Of a DNA stretch of 64,000 nucleotides, positions 46,571 through 60,237 are shown piece by piece. A program made the translations under genes and the position numbers. The DNA lies in contig NC_084599.1 of NCBI RefSeq assembly GCF_033807715.1, forward strand, positions 2,448,501 to 2,512,500, written 5' to 3'. The notes beneath the pieces were generated by a model that was given only the letters and a program-made list of their open reading frames with translations, did not search any database and was not told where the DNA came from. Each line of letters starts with the position of its first letter. Position 1 is the first letter of the stretch. The DNA is from Cololabis saira. Taxonomy: Eukaryota > Chordata > Actinopteri > Beloniformes > Belonidae.

Positions 46571-47269
46571 TTTCAGGTTGTGTGGGGGTTTTTTGGTATT
46601 AAGGGTTTTATTTTAACAAAGTTAGAGTGCCGGATTTAGGTTTAGACAGTTTATTGAAGGTATTTCTAACGTGAGCCATTTGTGCAATCTGCTCACAAGG
46701 TATTGAAGTGGACTGATCCAGTGGTTTATTTCTTTGGTTTTTCCTAAAAAAACACATTATTAAGAAAGTATTATTTTGGGGTTTGTTATATTCATTTATT
46801 TGTGTTTAAAAAATGTGTGTAAACGGAAGCATCTGATAGTGTTTATCAACATCCAGATCACCTATTATTTTAGCTATCCAAGAAGTGTGATTTAAAGAGG
46901 TTAGTGAACCTGGAGAGCGCCCTTAGAACAGAGGATGGTTAAAGAGGGCGCTACACACTGATATGATACCTCAAAAGATCATTTTACTGCTTTTTTTTTC
47001 TGAAGTGCAGCAGCCAATGAATGTAGTTTTTTCAAGATTCTATTCTTATGGTTATAGTATTCATACCTCCTATTCAGTTCGACCACAAGTTTATAAATTG
47101 TTACATTGACAACATCCGCTCGCAAACCGTAAGACACGCAACACCTCATTTAAATACTGCAGTTTGCACCTGTTATCAATTGCGCACACAATCTTAGTTG
47201 ATCACCCGCAAACCACGCAACAACAGCACGCGCAAACTTTTTCAGTGCACACGCAATTTAGTACTCTTT

Positions 47270-47296
47270 ATTTAGGATCTTAGTAAATCGGGCCCT
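47270..47296 (+). repeat. Possible terminus of a small inverted-repeat element
   Basis: AGGATCTTAGTAAATCGGGCCCTAA resembles a terminal sequence of a fish inverted-repeat element. The opposite end was not identified in 47070-47270. Confidence 0.25.
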
Positions 47297-48135
47297 AAGT
47301 GTTGTAGCATCCAGATTAGATTTTTTCAGAAGAGGTTTTATTACTACAGTTTTCAAGGCCTGGGGAAGTATTTATTATCTGCAGTACATCCGGAGCTATG
47401 CAGTTAAAAACTGTTTTAGGAAAGTTTGAGGGCAGAATATCAAGACATCATGTTGTGGGCTTTAATTTTCAAACCGTTTCCTTTAGGGTTGAATAATCTA
47501 AGAGGGTAAAATGTCCCAGATTGACTAGAGGATGGGAAGACACAAAGTGTTATAATTCCTGAGCCAGAGCTGCACATTGCTTGTCTTATCTGTAATATTT
47601 TGTTTGTGAAAAAGGCAGCAAAGTCATTGCATGCCTTTTCAGACAGCAGTTCAGGGGGGGGATTGAGGCTGGGATTTGTCAGTCTGTCTACCACAGAGCA
47701 TTTTACTGTTTCTATTGATAATCCCTGAAAAATATGATTGCCTTGCATTCTTCAGTTTTTGGTTATAGTTGTGAAGACTCTCTTTATAAATGTTGTAATA
47801 TACCTGGAGTTTGTTTTTTCGCCAACTGCGTTCTGCTTGTCTACATATCCTTCTCTGTGCTTTAACCAGTGTGGCGTTTCTCCAGGGTGACTTTTTCCTC
47901 CCCGACAGAACTTTGGTCTTAATTGGGGCGATAGAATCAATAACCGTCATAACATTGGAACTGAAACTGTTAACAAGGTCATCAACTAGAACTGAGGGAA
48001 GGATTGGTGATGGTGCAAAACCCTTAAATACAATGGGGTAAATCCACAAAGAACAGATTGCGCCTGCAAATAGCGCTGGGAATTGCGCTGCATTAGCGCC
48101 CGCAATTTGCCCTGCTTTAAGGTCCTATTCACAAA

Positions 48136-48765
<630 letters not shown>

Positions 48766-49368
48766 AAGCTAATGAAATGTAAAATGTTAAGAGGCTGTGC
48801 GCATTTACGCACAAGGCACAGCACCGGTCACTTCATTAACACCGGATCGGGATCAGATCAGGATCTAATGGTAATTCATGTTCTTTGTTTTGCTACACAC
48901 ACCTACAGGTCAGCTGTTAAACACACACATTCTAGATTTATATGTTTATGTGGTGGAATTGTTTGTAATAAAGCAGCCCCTTATGTATGGATGAATCCTG
49001 AACTCCGTCCTGTTACTTTTATGAGCTGAGTTTGCGCGCAGTCTAATACACGCTTCTGAAAGATGGTATTTGCTCCACTATGTTTGCGTGTGGCAAATAG
49101 CGCTGGCCTTTGTGAATTAGGCGCTTTTTGCGATGAGGCTTATTTGCATAGAAAGGGGGCAATTTTGCGCCGAATGTATGAATATTACCTAATTTACATG
49201 CATGCAAATGGCACCGGCGCAGACTGCCACTATTTGCTTGGCAGCGCAGTTTGTGGAGCAATTCGCCCTTTGCGGGTGCTTTGTGAATTAGACGCTCTCT
49301 TTTTGTCTCATTTGCACCGGTTTAGCGGCCGCAAAAGCCGCGCAATCCTTTTGTGGATTTGGCCCAAT

Positions 49369-50242
49369 GTGTCTCTTATACAGTTGTCATCTGGATAAAT
49401 AACTCTTTAATTATTTGCCCCTATGCTGGAAGTAAAGCGAACATTAAGGAGCCACAGTTCTCACAGAGGGGCAACAAACAATTGGAAAATACTTGCATGC
49501 AACTCCTTTTTGGAAAGCTGCATATACCTTTTATCAGGTGCATGTATATAAAAAAAAGCAAAACAGCCAAACTCCATACTAGTAGTACATTTATTTTTAC
49601 TGTGCTTAGACAAAACCCTTTCAAACACACGCAGCGCAAATTGTATATGAATCAGCTGGCAGTCTATAAGTGACAGCAAAAATATGATCTATGCCTAAAC
49701 ACAAGTTCCTGTTAACTTCTAATGAGCAGCTGCTTCTTAATTCAATGTTTGTCAGAACTTAGCTGAGTGAGAGCTGTTCAGTAAATATCCTTTTGTTTAT
49801 AAATTAATTACTGACAGTTTCCACAAACCCTTGACATGGAATGTCAACGCCACGCCAGCCGCTTCAAATCGGCACCATCCTAGTCAATGAGCGGTCGCAC
49901 ATCATGCACCGTAGAGTGGTCCATCAGCGTCCCAGAAACGACCGTTGTACGCTCTACTTTAGTCTAGTAGGAAGCCCGAGCGCATGCAGACTGCGCCAAT
50001 TTCTGTAGATAAAGCTGACAGGAAGTCAGAATGGCATAGAGAATTGGGTGAATTTTCAAAATAAACCATGAGCATGCGCCGACAGGCTCATACATGTATA
50101 CATGTATACTCATACATGGACGTTACACGCTCTGGAGGCTGTGGGTTAGCAATTCAGAGGTTTTTAGACAAGATTTGAACAAGATATGAGACGTTTAGTT
50201 TAGAAATCATTCTACTCTAGTCATTTTACACCACTTATCCAC
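49369..50242. other. No recognised gene or repeat apart from L2 edge
   Basis: The first ~70 bp belong to the L2 endonuclease-RT linker. The remainder, including a slightly GC-rich part at 49850-50120, is unclassified. Confidence 0.4.
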
Positions 50243-50530
50243 TTATTTTTAGGGCCCGAGCACTGACAGTGCGAAGGCCCTATTGTATCTGTAGGAGTTT
50301 TTGTTTTTATCCTTGTTTTTCTTCCGACGAAATTCATCTGATTGGTCAATATCTTATAGTTCCTACTTTCTGCCATAACTTGAATGGTTTGATATAGAGA
50401 GTCGTGGGTGGTGTCATCCACTAAATGTCCAGGCCTGAAGAATCTACATCAAGTCATACAAGCTTCCACTGCAGCCTGAACGTGCACAAGGGTGGAGGGC
50501 CGTTCATCACTGCTTGCAGCTTTAATTGTT
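50243..50530. repeat. Short copy of the AGGGCCCGAGCAC / GCTTGCAGCTTTAA repeat
   Basis: Left end TTAGGGCCCGAGCACTGACA, then AAGGCCCTATTGTATCTGTAG, CCGACGAAATTCATCTGATT, GGTGTCATCCACTAAATGTC and right end CACTGCTTGCAGCTTTAATT. The 6870-8120 region carries the same blocks with long extra sequence between, so this is an internally deleted version. Confidence 0.75.
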
Positions 50531-52539
50531 TTTAAATTTCTAGAATGAAAAAGTCACGACCAGACAAACATGCTCAAACAAGCAGACTACCACATGATGT
50601 TGAAGCCTTCCTGAGGGACTTGAGTTGCCAACAGAGGAGGCAAAACCGCTGTAAAACTGGACAACAGCGTTTGTCACTACTGCCACCACCCTGGCTCCAA
50701 CCTCCAATCCACCTTTGACAGCAGCTGTGTTTAAAACCTTCTCTCATGTAAGATGTGCTGACGGTGGACATTCCTACTTGATTCATTTCTGCTACAAACT
50801 GTTTGGAATTGCATCCACCTATATTCTGATAGTCATTCTTGGACAAAGGACAGACAAATGAGACGAAAAGGGCACTCAGGGAACCAATGTCCGTGTGGCC
50901 CCAGCCCTAGAAACACCCATGCATGTGTGCGCTAAACACAAAAAGCATCAAACGATGTGTGCAGGTGTGCATGCATGTGTGCAGGTGTGCATGCATGTGT
51001 GCGTGCAAGCATGCATGTGTGCGTGCAAGCATGCATGTATGCTTAATCTGTATGTATATCATTTCATCCTCCAGTGCACTTACTGGGCTGAGAGCTTCCT
51101 GACATCACCTGAGCCCCAAAGAGGTATATGTGTTTGTACGTCTGTGTCTTTGTGAGATGAAATATTGAACATCACTGCACAATTTCTCCAGCATGAGAGA
51201 TATATGAGAACTCTGCTGCATTTGACTGGCTTTAAAACACCTTACCACCAGCTTCTTGAGGCTGTGAAATGCAAAAGTATGCTGAGGAAAAGTTGAAAAC
51301 TTGTGCGGAGCTGTGAGGCCCGTACTGTTGCTGTGAGAGGCATGGTCCGTTTTTTTCTCACTTCAGCTATTCACCATTTGTAAAAACAAATTGCTATTAA
51401 TTAATTAGCTGAGCTCAAGGCGGCTGAACAAAGTTAATTGAATCTAAACAATATAAATATACCTAAAAAGGAGTCCAATTTAACAGATCTAAAAAGGACA
51501 ACTTCTCTTTGAAAGTTGGGGTTCTTTCAATCATGAGGACTATTTTTTCTTCTTCCCATTTGAAAAACAAATGTGTTTCTTGGTTTGATGATGCTACAGT
51601 TGGCTTTGTCTCTCTCTATTGTGTGTTTGTTAGCAAATGCAATTGGTAAAAGGGTTAGGGTAGAATTTGGGACATATTTGCCAATGATATGCACAAACCC
51701 ATCTAATAGATGAGCAGCTTGCTCCGGAGATCATGGTAATGGTTCAAAAGTGCTGGTCTTTCCTCACTGCGCTCTTGGGTTCAGTGACAGACAAAGTCTA
51801 TTTAAAACAAACATCAGGAGGCCTTTTTTCTGTACAGCATTGACTCCAGAAATGAATAATTGGTAGAGAAGAAATAATTCCAACGTGGTCATGTGCACCA
51901 AATGTTGCATAAACTCCAGCTCATGGGCATGTGACATGCATTGTAAAATATTATTTAACAGTCAGCATGATCTTTCCTTCAACAGCGTTTCGTCCTCTGT
52001 CTGCAAACACCACCAAAAATGTTTCTGAATGAAAAACCTGAGTTATTTGACATAACTCTTCTTGACCAGCTGCAGACTTCATTGCTTGATCATTAAAGCG
52101 TGCAATTGTGGCTCTAATACACACTTTTATGCATATCTTCTAAAAGATGAATTTGAAACATCTTGATGTGTGTAACTTTGAATTTATGTGTGCATCGTTG
52201 TTGTGCGTCGCCCATGTGAAATCTGGACTTATAAATGTATGAATATTTTGTGATTTTGAGGACCTGTAAAACCAAACTTTGCCCCTTCTTCCTGAAGTCC
52301 TGCGACCCCTTGCTGCTAACTCCTGGTTATCTCGGCCTGGGTCGAGATAGTCCGTTTACGACCCCACTGCATGGCCGGAGATCAAAACAAGGACCCAGCA
52401 GGGTTTCTGCCAGGGAAAACAGACTTCCTTGGGGTTTTATGACACCTAAGCAGGGGTCGGGAAGCAGCGGAGCCCTAAAACCAGGCCTCTTTGGACAGAC
52501 ACAAAACCTACCAGCAACCCCCCCAGCCTGGAACTGGCT
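50531..52539. other. No recognised gene
   Basis: Contains a purine-pyrimidine alternating stretch with GTGTGCAGGTGTGCATGCAT repeats (50955-51040), which could adopt Z-form DNA. Otherwise ordinary sequence. Confidence 0.4.
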
Positions 52540-53815
52540 TTAATGTGCCTCATAAAATGGCGACCGTGCCATGAACCACAATCCCAGCATGCCTTGCGGG
52601 ATGGGGCGGCGCCTGAAAGCGCGCGCATCCAATCGCAATGAGGCACCGATGACGTCACTGCAGCGCGCGTAGGATCAAAACCCCTGCCGCTGCTTCTTTT
52701 AAACTCTCTTCCGATCACCCTCTCATCCGAGCTGGATCGTTTGGCTCTGGGCCAAGATCCCATCTCCCTTTCTCCCCCCGGCTGGGGGGAGGTGTAAGGC
52801 CCCATCGGGCCGCTCCGTTGGACCTGCAGCCCGTTGAAGCCGCGGTGCACGGAGCCGCCCCCATCAGCTCTCGGTCTCAACTTTTCATCCAGAGTCCTGC
52901 TTCACGTGTCCCCGGTCCCTGGGAGCTGGAAAGGGGGGGGAAGCCGCTTCGAAGCTCGTCCCCGGCCCAGGGTGAGACCCGTTCCTCTTTCCTAACTTCT
53001 CTCTCTCTGCTCTTAAACTTCACCTGAAAGGACCTGTGGACAGCCTGCCCCGCGCAGAACCGAGACGCATCCCGCTGCCCGTCCCGGGGCCACGCGCTCA
53101 GGCCGACGGGCACCAGCACTCAGAAGAAGTAGACTGGCCCCGCGCGCCCCCGAGACGACGTGATAGCCTCCGGACCGAGGCTGGAGCGCCGGCTGCTTCA
53201 GCTGTACCCCCGTCCTCTCGTGATTCCAGAGTCAGGAGGAGGAGCGGGAGAGGCGGGAGGACTCTCTGGGATCGGACTCCGACCAAAGACCCAGCAGGAA
53301 CCCCTGATCGGCACCCGGAGACCCGAGGAGGCGTGAGGTTTTGAGACCTGGGTGTATGAGTTTAACTGGGAGTGTTACAGAGCTAAATCTGTGTTCAGAG
53401 CTGAGATTACGCCACCATCATTATAAGGACTGTTTTCATTAATTTGTAGTCACTACTTTCTGCTAGTCATTCATGTTTTAAGGCGCTGTTTTCTGCAGTT
53501 GATCACGGTTTAACACCGGGATCACCATCAGTTCTAATTGCACGTGGCCAGAGGGCGCGTCCATCTTTAAAAGACCACAGGAACCCCGTTGAACTGTAGA
53601 TGTTCTGTATCTTCGTTATTATCGCTTGATTTCTTCTTTTTTTCATTCCATGCATTTAACGTTTATGTTTCATTTTATTGATTGTTGTTTTTCTAGTTAA
53701 TTAATTGTTTTATGGATACTTAAGCCATTTCTGCCATCAGGTTTATTTGGGTGTTGCGTTTATCATCTTTTGACACCCGTATGTAAATAAATTCTGATTG
53801 ATTTCTTTATGAGTG
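52540..53815 (+). other. GC-rich block with promoter-, intron- and poly(A)-like signals
   Basis: CpG-rich from about 52560 to 53340 with GATGACGTCACTG (CRE-like, 52649), CTTTTAAACTC (weak TATA-like, 52698), CCCAGGGTGAGAC (donor-like, 52970) and a pyrimidine tract ending GAAAG at about 53030 (weak acceptor-like). An AATAAA lies at about 53786. Frames through it are Pro/Arg/Ser-rich without domains. It could be the leader region of an LTR element or a CpG island with a non-coding first exon. I cannot decide. Confidence 0.3.
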
Positions 53816-54414
53816 GTTGTGTTATTTCATGCAAGATTTGGTCACAAATTGATTTGTTTAAGCAGAGCCTAGTGTTCGGATATCACGCCTTCACTGTTAT
53901 TCTGTAGGATTTGCTGTTCTGCAGGATAATTCAAATCATAATGAGACTGATTTTCTGCTGTTAGTTATCGAATCCCACCGGAAGTAAGGCCCCGGCGGTG
54001 GTGCCCCTACGAGAATTATCATTTTTGATAATACAATTTGATAAATAGTCAACTTTATTAATTATTAATAATTCTTTAATAGAATTATCATTAGCCTTGA
54101 TAACTGGACAGCCAAGCTACCTTGAGTTGCACAACATCGTGTTGTGTGTGGGCATGCATATTTGCCCCCCCTCCCACTTGTTGGTGCAACGGTTGCATGA
54201 ACCTCAGAGTTATTCATCATATTCTTGTGAAATTACCCAGGGAAATGGAAGAAAACAAACTGTTTATACTACAGAAACATTACTCATCCCATCACTTCTC
54301 TGCAGTTTTACTAGATGTGGACTGAAAACCATCAACACTATAAAAATACATCATAAATATTTTTTCCATATTTTTCTTTGCATATTGACCTCAAAGATCC
54401 CATACCCACATGTG

Positions 54415-54543
<129 letters not shown>

Positions 54544-54678
54544 TCTGTATATAATATTCAAACTCCCCCTACTACAAAAGAATCAATGACTTCTGGATTT
54601 TTCTGAATAAAAACGTATAAATAAACATGTCAACAAGCATAGATGCCTATTGAGCACCTCTACTTCCCTCCATCTTAA

Positions 54679-55749
54679 AGCAGCACAATGTAACTTTCAG
54701 CTTTTGTTGAGTTTGGCGGCTCCTTTGGACAAAAGCGGTAGTGCTTTACCAGAAAGAACTACATTTCCCATGAGCACCAGCACGTACTGCCGGAAAACTC
54801 CTGTCCCCGTCACTGCATTTGTTTTGATAGTGAATGAAATAAGACGGGACGGACTTTCAAAACTACTTTTCTGTTTTCAGCGGTCGGTGCAGGATGGATA
54901 GTGAAGAGGTAATGTATCTATTTTTGGATAAACAATATAATATGACGATGTTGAAAATCACTAAGTTCAACTTGGTTTTATTAGTAAAGTCACCCCCGCC
55001 CCCCCGTCCTGTTTCAGCGTTTCTACTGCACCTTTTTCCTGTCACATTTCTTAGAGGGATTTCGTCATAAATTAGTAGTCCAACATACTTACTGACAACA
55101 TAAAAAAATACTTTATAACCTGTGAATAACTGAATGCCCGTTCCTTATATTTTGCAGATCAGCCCTGCACAATTTTACATTCTCAGGAAAAATACTAGAA
55201 CCCAAGACGAATATGTGAAAACATTCTAATGTTGATTCTTATTGAACATAGAACTCTACATTTACATTTGTATCACAATTGTGTCTCTCTTGTGGGACAT
55301 CCCTCCTCGTCTTTCAGCTCACGCCAGCGAGTGAACGCCGGGCCAATGTTTATTCTTGTCCGGGCATTTAGCTTGTTACTCTCCCACTTTCTTTTTTCAC
55401 CTCCTCCGATAAAACTTTTATTTTCTTGTGTTTTTCCGCTGCTTGGGCCATGACACCAGCTTCTGCTGAGCTCTGCGCTCCACGCCCCGCCCAGCTTTGG
55501 TCTCCACTACGAATGGGGAAGGAGGGGGAAGTGACGTATGCCGTAAAGCAGTCAAAGCCGTAAAAATGTGTAGTTTTTTAGTGTGGCAGGGTTCCTACCA
55601 TGCTCCTCAAAGTTACATAGTGCCAGTGAAGGCGATACAGACCCCTCAGACCATGACAGAGGTTCATTAAACCTGTTGGAAGTTGATGTACCATCACAAT
55701 GATGATGATGAAATACTAGCTTAAGGTGGAAAAGTTACATAGTGCTGCT
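54679..55749. mobile_element. TTAA-flanked inverted-repeat DNA element, complete (1071 bp)
   Basis: Left end AGCAGCACAATGTAACTTT and right end AAAGTTACATAGTGCTGCT are inverted repeats with one mismatch. TTAA lies outside each end (54675-54678 and 55750-55753). Because TTAA is palindromic, it could be the target duplication or part of the inverted repeat. A piggyBac-type origin is possible, but the termini do not begin CCC. No transposase. A partial second copy is at 1425-2251. Confidence 0.82.
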
Positions 55750-55797
55750 TTAAGCACAGTGAGGTTAAAGAGGCTTTAAGCACACAGTTAAGCACAG

Positions 55798-55880
55798 CAA
55801 GGCAAATGTATTTATAAAGCACATTTCACACGACGAGCATGGACTCAATGTGCTCAAATACATAAACAAACAAACAAACA
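55798..55880 (-). repeat. Short LINE or SINE 3' tail, minus strand
   Basis: On the minus strand it reads (TTTG)n, TTGAGCACATTGAGTCCATG, then GTGCTTTATAAATACATTTG, the style of fish LINE/SINE 3' tails. Too short to classify. Confidence 0.5.
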
Positions 55881-56643
55881 AAATTACAGGGTTACAATAA
55901 CAGAAAAAAACAAAAGGATGTCAAGAGAAAAATAAAAAAACAACAATAACAACAATAATTCCATTCTAATAAAAGTGCAATCACTCAGCCAATATGATGA
56001 TAATACTGTGTGCAAACGATCCAGACCTGACCCGTATGGGACAAAGATAAATGTGATGGCAGGGTCGGTCTGCTGCACTCTGCTCCGTCACAATCCTTTC
56101 AAACTAAATCAAAAGTGATGCTGGAAAAACAACAAAAAATAACTAAAAAACTCAATTATGGTGCATTTAGACAAGCAAAAAGTATGACACAATGTTCCAC
56201 CACTCCTAACCTGCCATGGGGGGGTTGCAAGGTCTGTCAGGGCCATGCACAGGACAGGTTGGGAACAACTCTTTTTTTAATATATATAAACATATGACCA
56301 TGAAAATGAAGAAATTCCTCTGACTGAGTGAAGCGGTGCTTTTGAGCGGCTGGAGCTTGTTCAGACTTCTCATAACTAAGGGAGGCCGCTTATCTTCTTT
56401 TACGAGTCAACACCGCAGGAGCTGCAGCCAATAGATCATTGAACTGTTTTATCGGGCTTTCATCAGCACCTGCTCTCTTTTCAGGAGGGGAACATTCCCA
56501 TGTCCAGTGATTGGTGTGGCCTAAATGTACAGTGAGGTCACTCCAACACACTGTTGTATCCGCAGTCTTAAATACCAGATAAGAGAGAGATATGGAACCA
56601 GCAGGTGATCAATGTTCCACCACTGCCATTTTAAAAATCTACT

Positions 56644-56998
56644 TCTTTTAAAGGAGCATGAGGCTCCTTTTAAGAAATGAGACTCTCTAGCGCCACCCTT
56701 CACCACGACGGCAGTCGGGGGTACTGCAACCAACAGTGAAGTTGGCACAGGAGAACGGGGAGAACGTACATGCAGCGTCATGTGACGTCACATCCACAGG
56801 ACAGCGCAGGAAATTTGGGCCCGAATTGCAGCACATTTTGCAGCACACAGCCTGTTCAAGGCAAAGGAGAGATACACTAGAGGAAACATTCTTTTGGGTT
56901 TGGAACGCTTCATCTGACATTATTACTAGAAAACTTAAAACGTATACAAATTCTTTTCAAAAATCCTGCCTCAATCCTGCCTCAAGCTCCTTTAAAAG
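56644..56998. mobile_element. 355-bp inverted-repeat element flanked by TTAA
   Basis: Ends CTTTTAAAGGAGCATGAGGC and GCCTCAAGCTCCTTTAAAAG are inverted repeats with one mismatch; TTAA sits inside both flanks. About 200 bp of it recurs inverted at 58228-58425. No coding capacity. Confidence 0.7.
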
Positions 56999-56999
56999 A

Positions 57000-58227
57000 A
57001 AAAGATTACATAATTCATAAAGTAAAGATTTTGATAAAAAGGGTTGATGTTTCCACCCTACCATGAGCTGAAAAATGAGTTTTATCATGTCTGTCAAAAG
57101 TGCTCCCACCAGTACTTTTGCTTAACAGTCTCCGGCTCACAGAGGTTCTGAGGGACCACAGAGCTGGACTTAGAGCAGCAGAAAGAAAGTGGCGCAAATC
57201 CAAAGAGCACACTGACCTGTCTGAGTACTGACAAAAACTTTCATTTTTCACATCCAGGTTAAAGGCTGTTCATGGCGTTCAACTCTCTTCTCTCTCCACC
57301 ACCCGCTCAACCACTGGATGGTCTGCAGAAAAGTTTACGTCCTACTTTACTGAAAAGGTTGTTATAATCAGTCATTGATTCTCTGAGCCTGTCCATCTCT
57401 TCCCACTCCAACCGGCCACTGGCGCCTCTCTTATAAATAAGATAAATATATAAATTAATAAATAAATAAATAAAGTAGTAGTAGTATTACGCTTCATGAC
57501 TGAACAGATTCATTTTGCAGGTATCACAGACCTAATGTTATACGGTGAGGATTTAGTGTTCCCTTAGTATCTTTTTTTTTTTTTTTGCAGCACATTTGAT
57601 AAACTGGTAAGACGTCAGCCATGTTGGAAACCCCACAGCAGTTTTGGCAGCAAATCCCAAGCATCACATTTTCATCCTGAACCTTACTTTCTGCCAACAG
57701 TAGTAGGCCACTCTACGAGGCCAAAGGAAGTCAATTACTGCCACCAGCAGTGAAGCTAAATGTCCCAGCTGGTTGACGCTTCTTCCTGTTGGTGTTAGCA
57801 GAATCCAGCCATGTAACCCCTGCAGCTATCTGCTACATGCCTGCTTCCTTATTGATGCTGGCAGTACTCCAGTTGTAAAATAAAATCAGGGGGGATGGTG
57901 GATTTGATCATATGGGGACAGATCATTTTTGCTGATTACAAATAATATAATATATTACAAATAATAGCAGTGACCAAAACAGCTGCAGAAATACTGCAGG
58001 AATGACATAGCAGCAGTTAAATGCAGCCTTCTGTAAGCTTTAAATATCCACTGGGCTTACATCAAATACATCAAAACACAACAATAAAAAACACTTTTCT
58101 GAACTTATCAATATGACTCTGTCCTTCACAGGATAAGTAACATGGATCACTGCAAAAACTCACAATCTTAACAAGAATATTTGTCTTATTTCTAGTTAAA
58201 ATGTCTCATTTTAGTAAAAAAATTTTT
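57000..58227. other. No recognised gene
   Basis: Unclassified. The last ~75 bp (58151-58227, CTGCAAAAACTCACAATCTT..GTCTTATTTCTAGTTAAAAT) resemble a small fish inverted-repeat element terminus. Confidence 0.4.
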
Positions 58228-58425
58228 TAGCACAAAATGTGCTGCAATTCCGGGCCGGAATTTCCCGCGCTGTCCTGCGGATGTGACGTCACATGACGCT
58301 GCATGTGCGTTCTCCCCGTTCTCCCGTGCCGGCTTCACTGTTGGCTGCAGTACCCCCGATGGCCGTCGTGGTGAAGGGTGGCGCTAGAGAGTCTCATTTC
58401 TTAAAAGGAGCCTCATGCTCCTTTA
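58228..58425. mobile_element. Half copy of the 56644-56998 element, inverted
   Basis: Matches 56645-56845 on the opposite strand (GATGTGACGTCACATGACGC, GTGGTGAAGGGTGGCGCTAG) and ends at GCCTCATGCTCCT plus TTAA. The other half is missing. Both copies contain TGACGTCA. Confidence 0.75.
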
Positions 58426-58716
58426 AGGTGGTTACGTGCTCTTCTCTCTTCCACTCATTTACACTTGGTCACTGAATTGTTACAGAAGTTGCGTGGAATC
58501 AAGGGTCAAGGATTTAAATCAAGAGCTGTTTGAGTGAGTGATACTGGATGTCGCGCCTGCACATACAAAACATGCAATCCTACCAGCAATACCACATCAT
58601 TCCACTGAAAAACTCACTCTTCCAACTTGCTGAGTAACTTTTCTTTGCTTTTTTTTACTTAATAGCCACTTTTATATGGGCCTCTGATAAATGGGACTGA
58701 CAGTTATCTTTTATAC

Positions 58717-59834
58717 CAGGAGTCCTCAAACATTTTCCAGTGAGGGCCACATAACTTTTCCCTTCTCGGATGGGCCAGGGTCAGCGTCTAATGGAAAAAG
58801 TGTGACAATCGCAGGGGTGCCTAAATGTAATCATTTATTGTTTTCCAGAAAACATGCTGACACTCCAGCGCTCCACACATATCCAAATATTAATAACCCT
58901 TTCTAAGATCCAATAACCTTCTCTGGGTTCTTCACAGAATAAAATAACGCAAAAAATATATAGGTTAATTTATGAAATCAATAAAAATCAAATAACCCTC
59001 CCTTGGTTCTTCAAAGAAAGAAAGTTGTGTTGGGCCGTGCACAATCCTTGGTAAAAGTTCAGCTTCACTTGTCAGAGCAGAATCTCAAATGTCTCTAAAG
59101 GTTCTTGTGTTCTTTCCTTATAATCCATAGACGAGACAAACAGCCTTTTCTTTGCATTGAACAAATAATAACCGTGTGTCCACTGCGGGTTAACTACCCT
59201 GCATTCTGAATCAATTTTTCTCTTACCCAACCTTTTTGCCATTATTCCGTTCTGGCGGGGTCACGTTCACGCTCTGTGACTGGAGTAGAGGGCTGCGTTG
59301 GGATTGGGACCCAATGCAAATCTGGTGGGAGAGGGTGGTTTGAACTTTGCTGTGGGCGGCTAAAAAAAACACTGTGGGATCAGGATGTAGTCTAGCGACC
59401 AGATGGAAATCAATGATGTGGAACAGAACCTTAAACAAGGTCTTTGTAAAACAAAGACAGTGCGAGGCCAGTCAGATATTTGGAGAAACTTCGTTTAGTG
59501 TCTGTGGAGCATCTTGGAAGAGAGACGCACAGGAAATTTTAGTCAGGTGACCTATGAACTGTCAATTATCCATCAAGCTCCACAATGATCATGTTAACAT
59601 TAAATCAGATAGATTTGTCCAGGACATTTCTCTTGCGGGACGGGACACGACACAAAATCAATGCATCTCTATTATTGTGCGGGCATGAATTCGACTGGGG
59701 TAATGGGTGGCCAAAAAGGTAAAAAACTTTCTGGGGCAAAGTGAGGTCGTGGTAGCATTTTTTTTTTTTTTCCGTCTCTGGTATTGTGCAGGCGGGCCGT
59801 GGGCGGCCCACGGGCCGTAGTTTGGGGACCACTA
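58717..59834. mobile_element. hAT element, 1118 bp, 8-bp duplication with one mismatch
   Basis: Left end CAGGAGTCCTCAAAC and right end GTTTGGGGACCACTA pair imperfectly, and sub-terminal AGTGAGGGCC/GGCCGT words agree. Flanks TTTTATAC (58709-58716) and TTTTATGC (59835-59842) form an 8-bp duplication with one change. No transposase frame. Confidence 0.82.
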
Positions 59835-59842
59835 TTTTATGC

Positions 59843-60229
59843 AATGCGCTCTTCTCATCCAAGCTGCACTAAAGGTGTCTAACTTATGAAACTAATTGGT
59901 TCTCGTGTTGACTGAAATGACCCCAAAAAGATCCTATTGCACACAAGTGCACATAAGTAATAATCTATTGAACTATGCACAAACCTGTGAGACATTTAGA
60001 TCTTGAATCAACCTGGTATTATTTTGTGGCTTGTTTTCTCTCCACACAAGGATGAGCAGATGGCCCCGTCAGAAGAGATGTGTGCCGTGGAGCTGGCTTA
60101 GTGCTCACCAGCATTTCCAAGACACATAACCGAGTTTTTGCTCAGGTTGCACTGAGGGAGAACTCTTCCAGCTTCTTCTTCTTCTTCTTTTTTGTTTGTT
60201 TGTGTCCCTCGTATGACTTGAATCTGTGC
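59843..60229. other. No recognised gene or repeat
   Basis: Unclassified interval between two hATs. Confidence 0.4.
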
Positions 60230-60237
60230 AGTAGAGG

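Noticed and set aside
52446..53344. Arg/Pro-rich frames in the GC-rich block as genes
   Set aside because: Several overlapping frames on both strands are open because of base composition; no domain was recognised.
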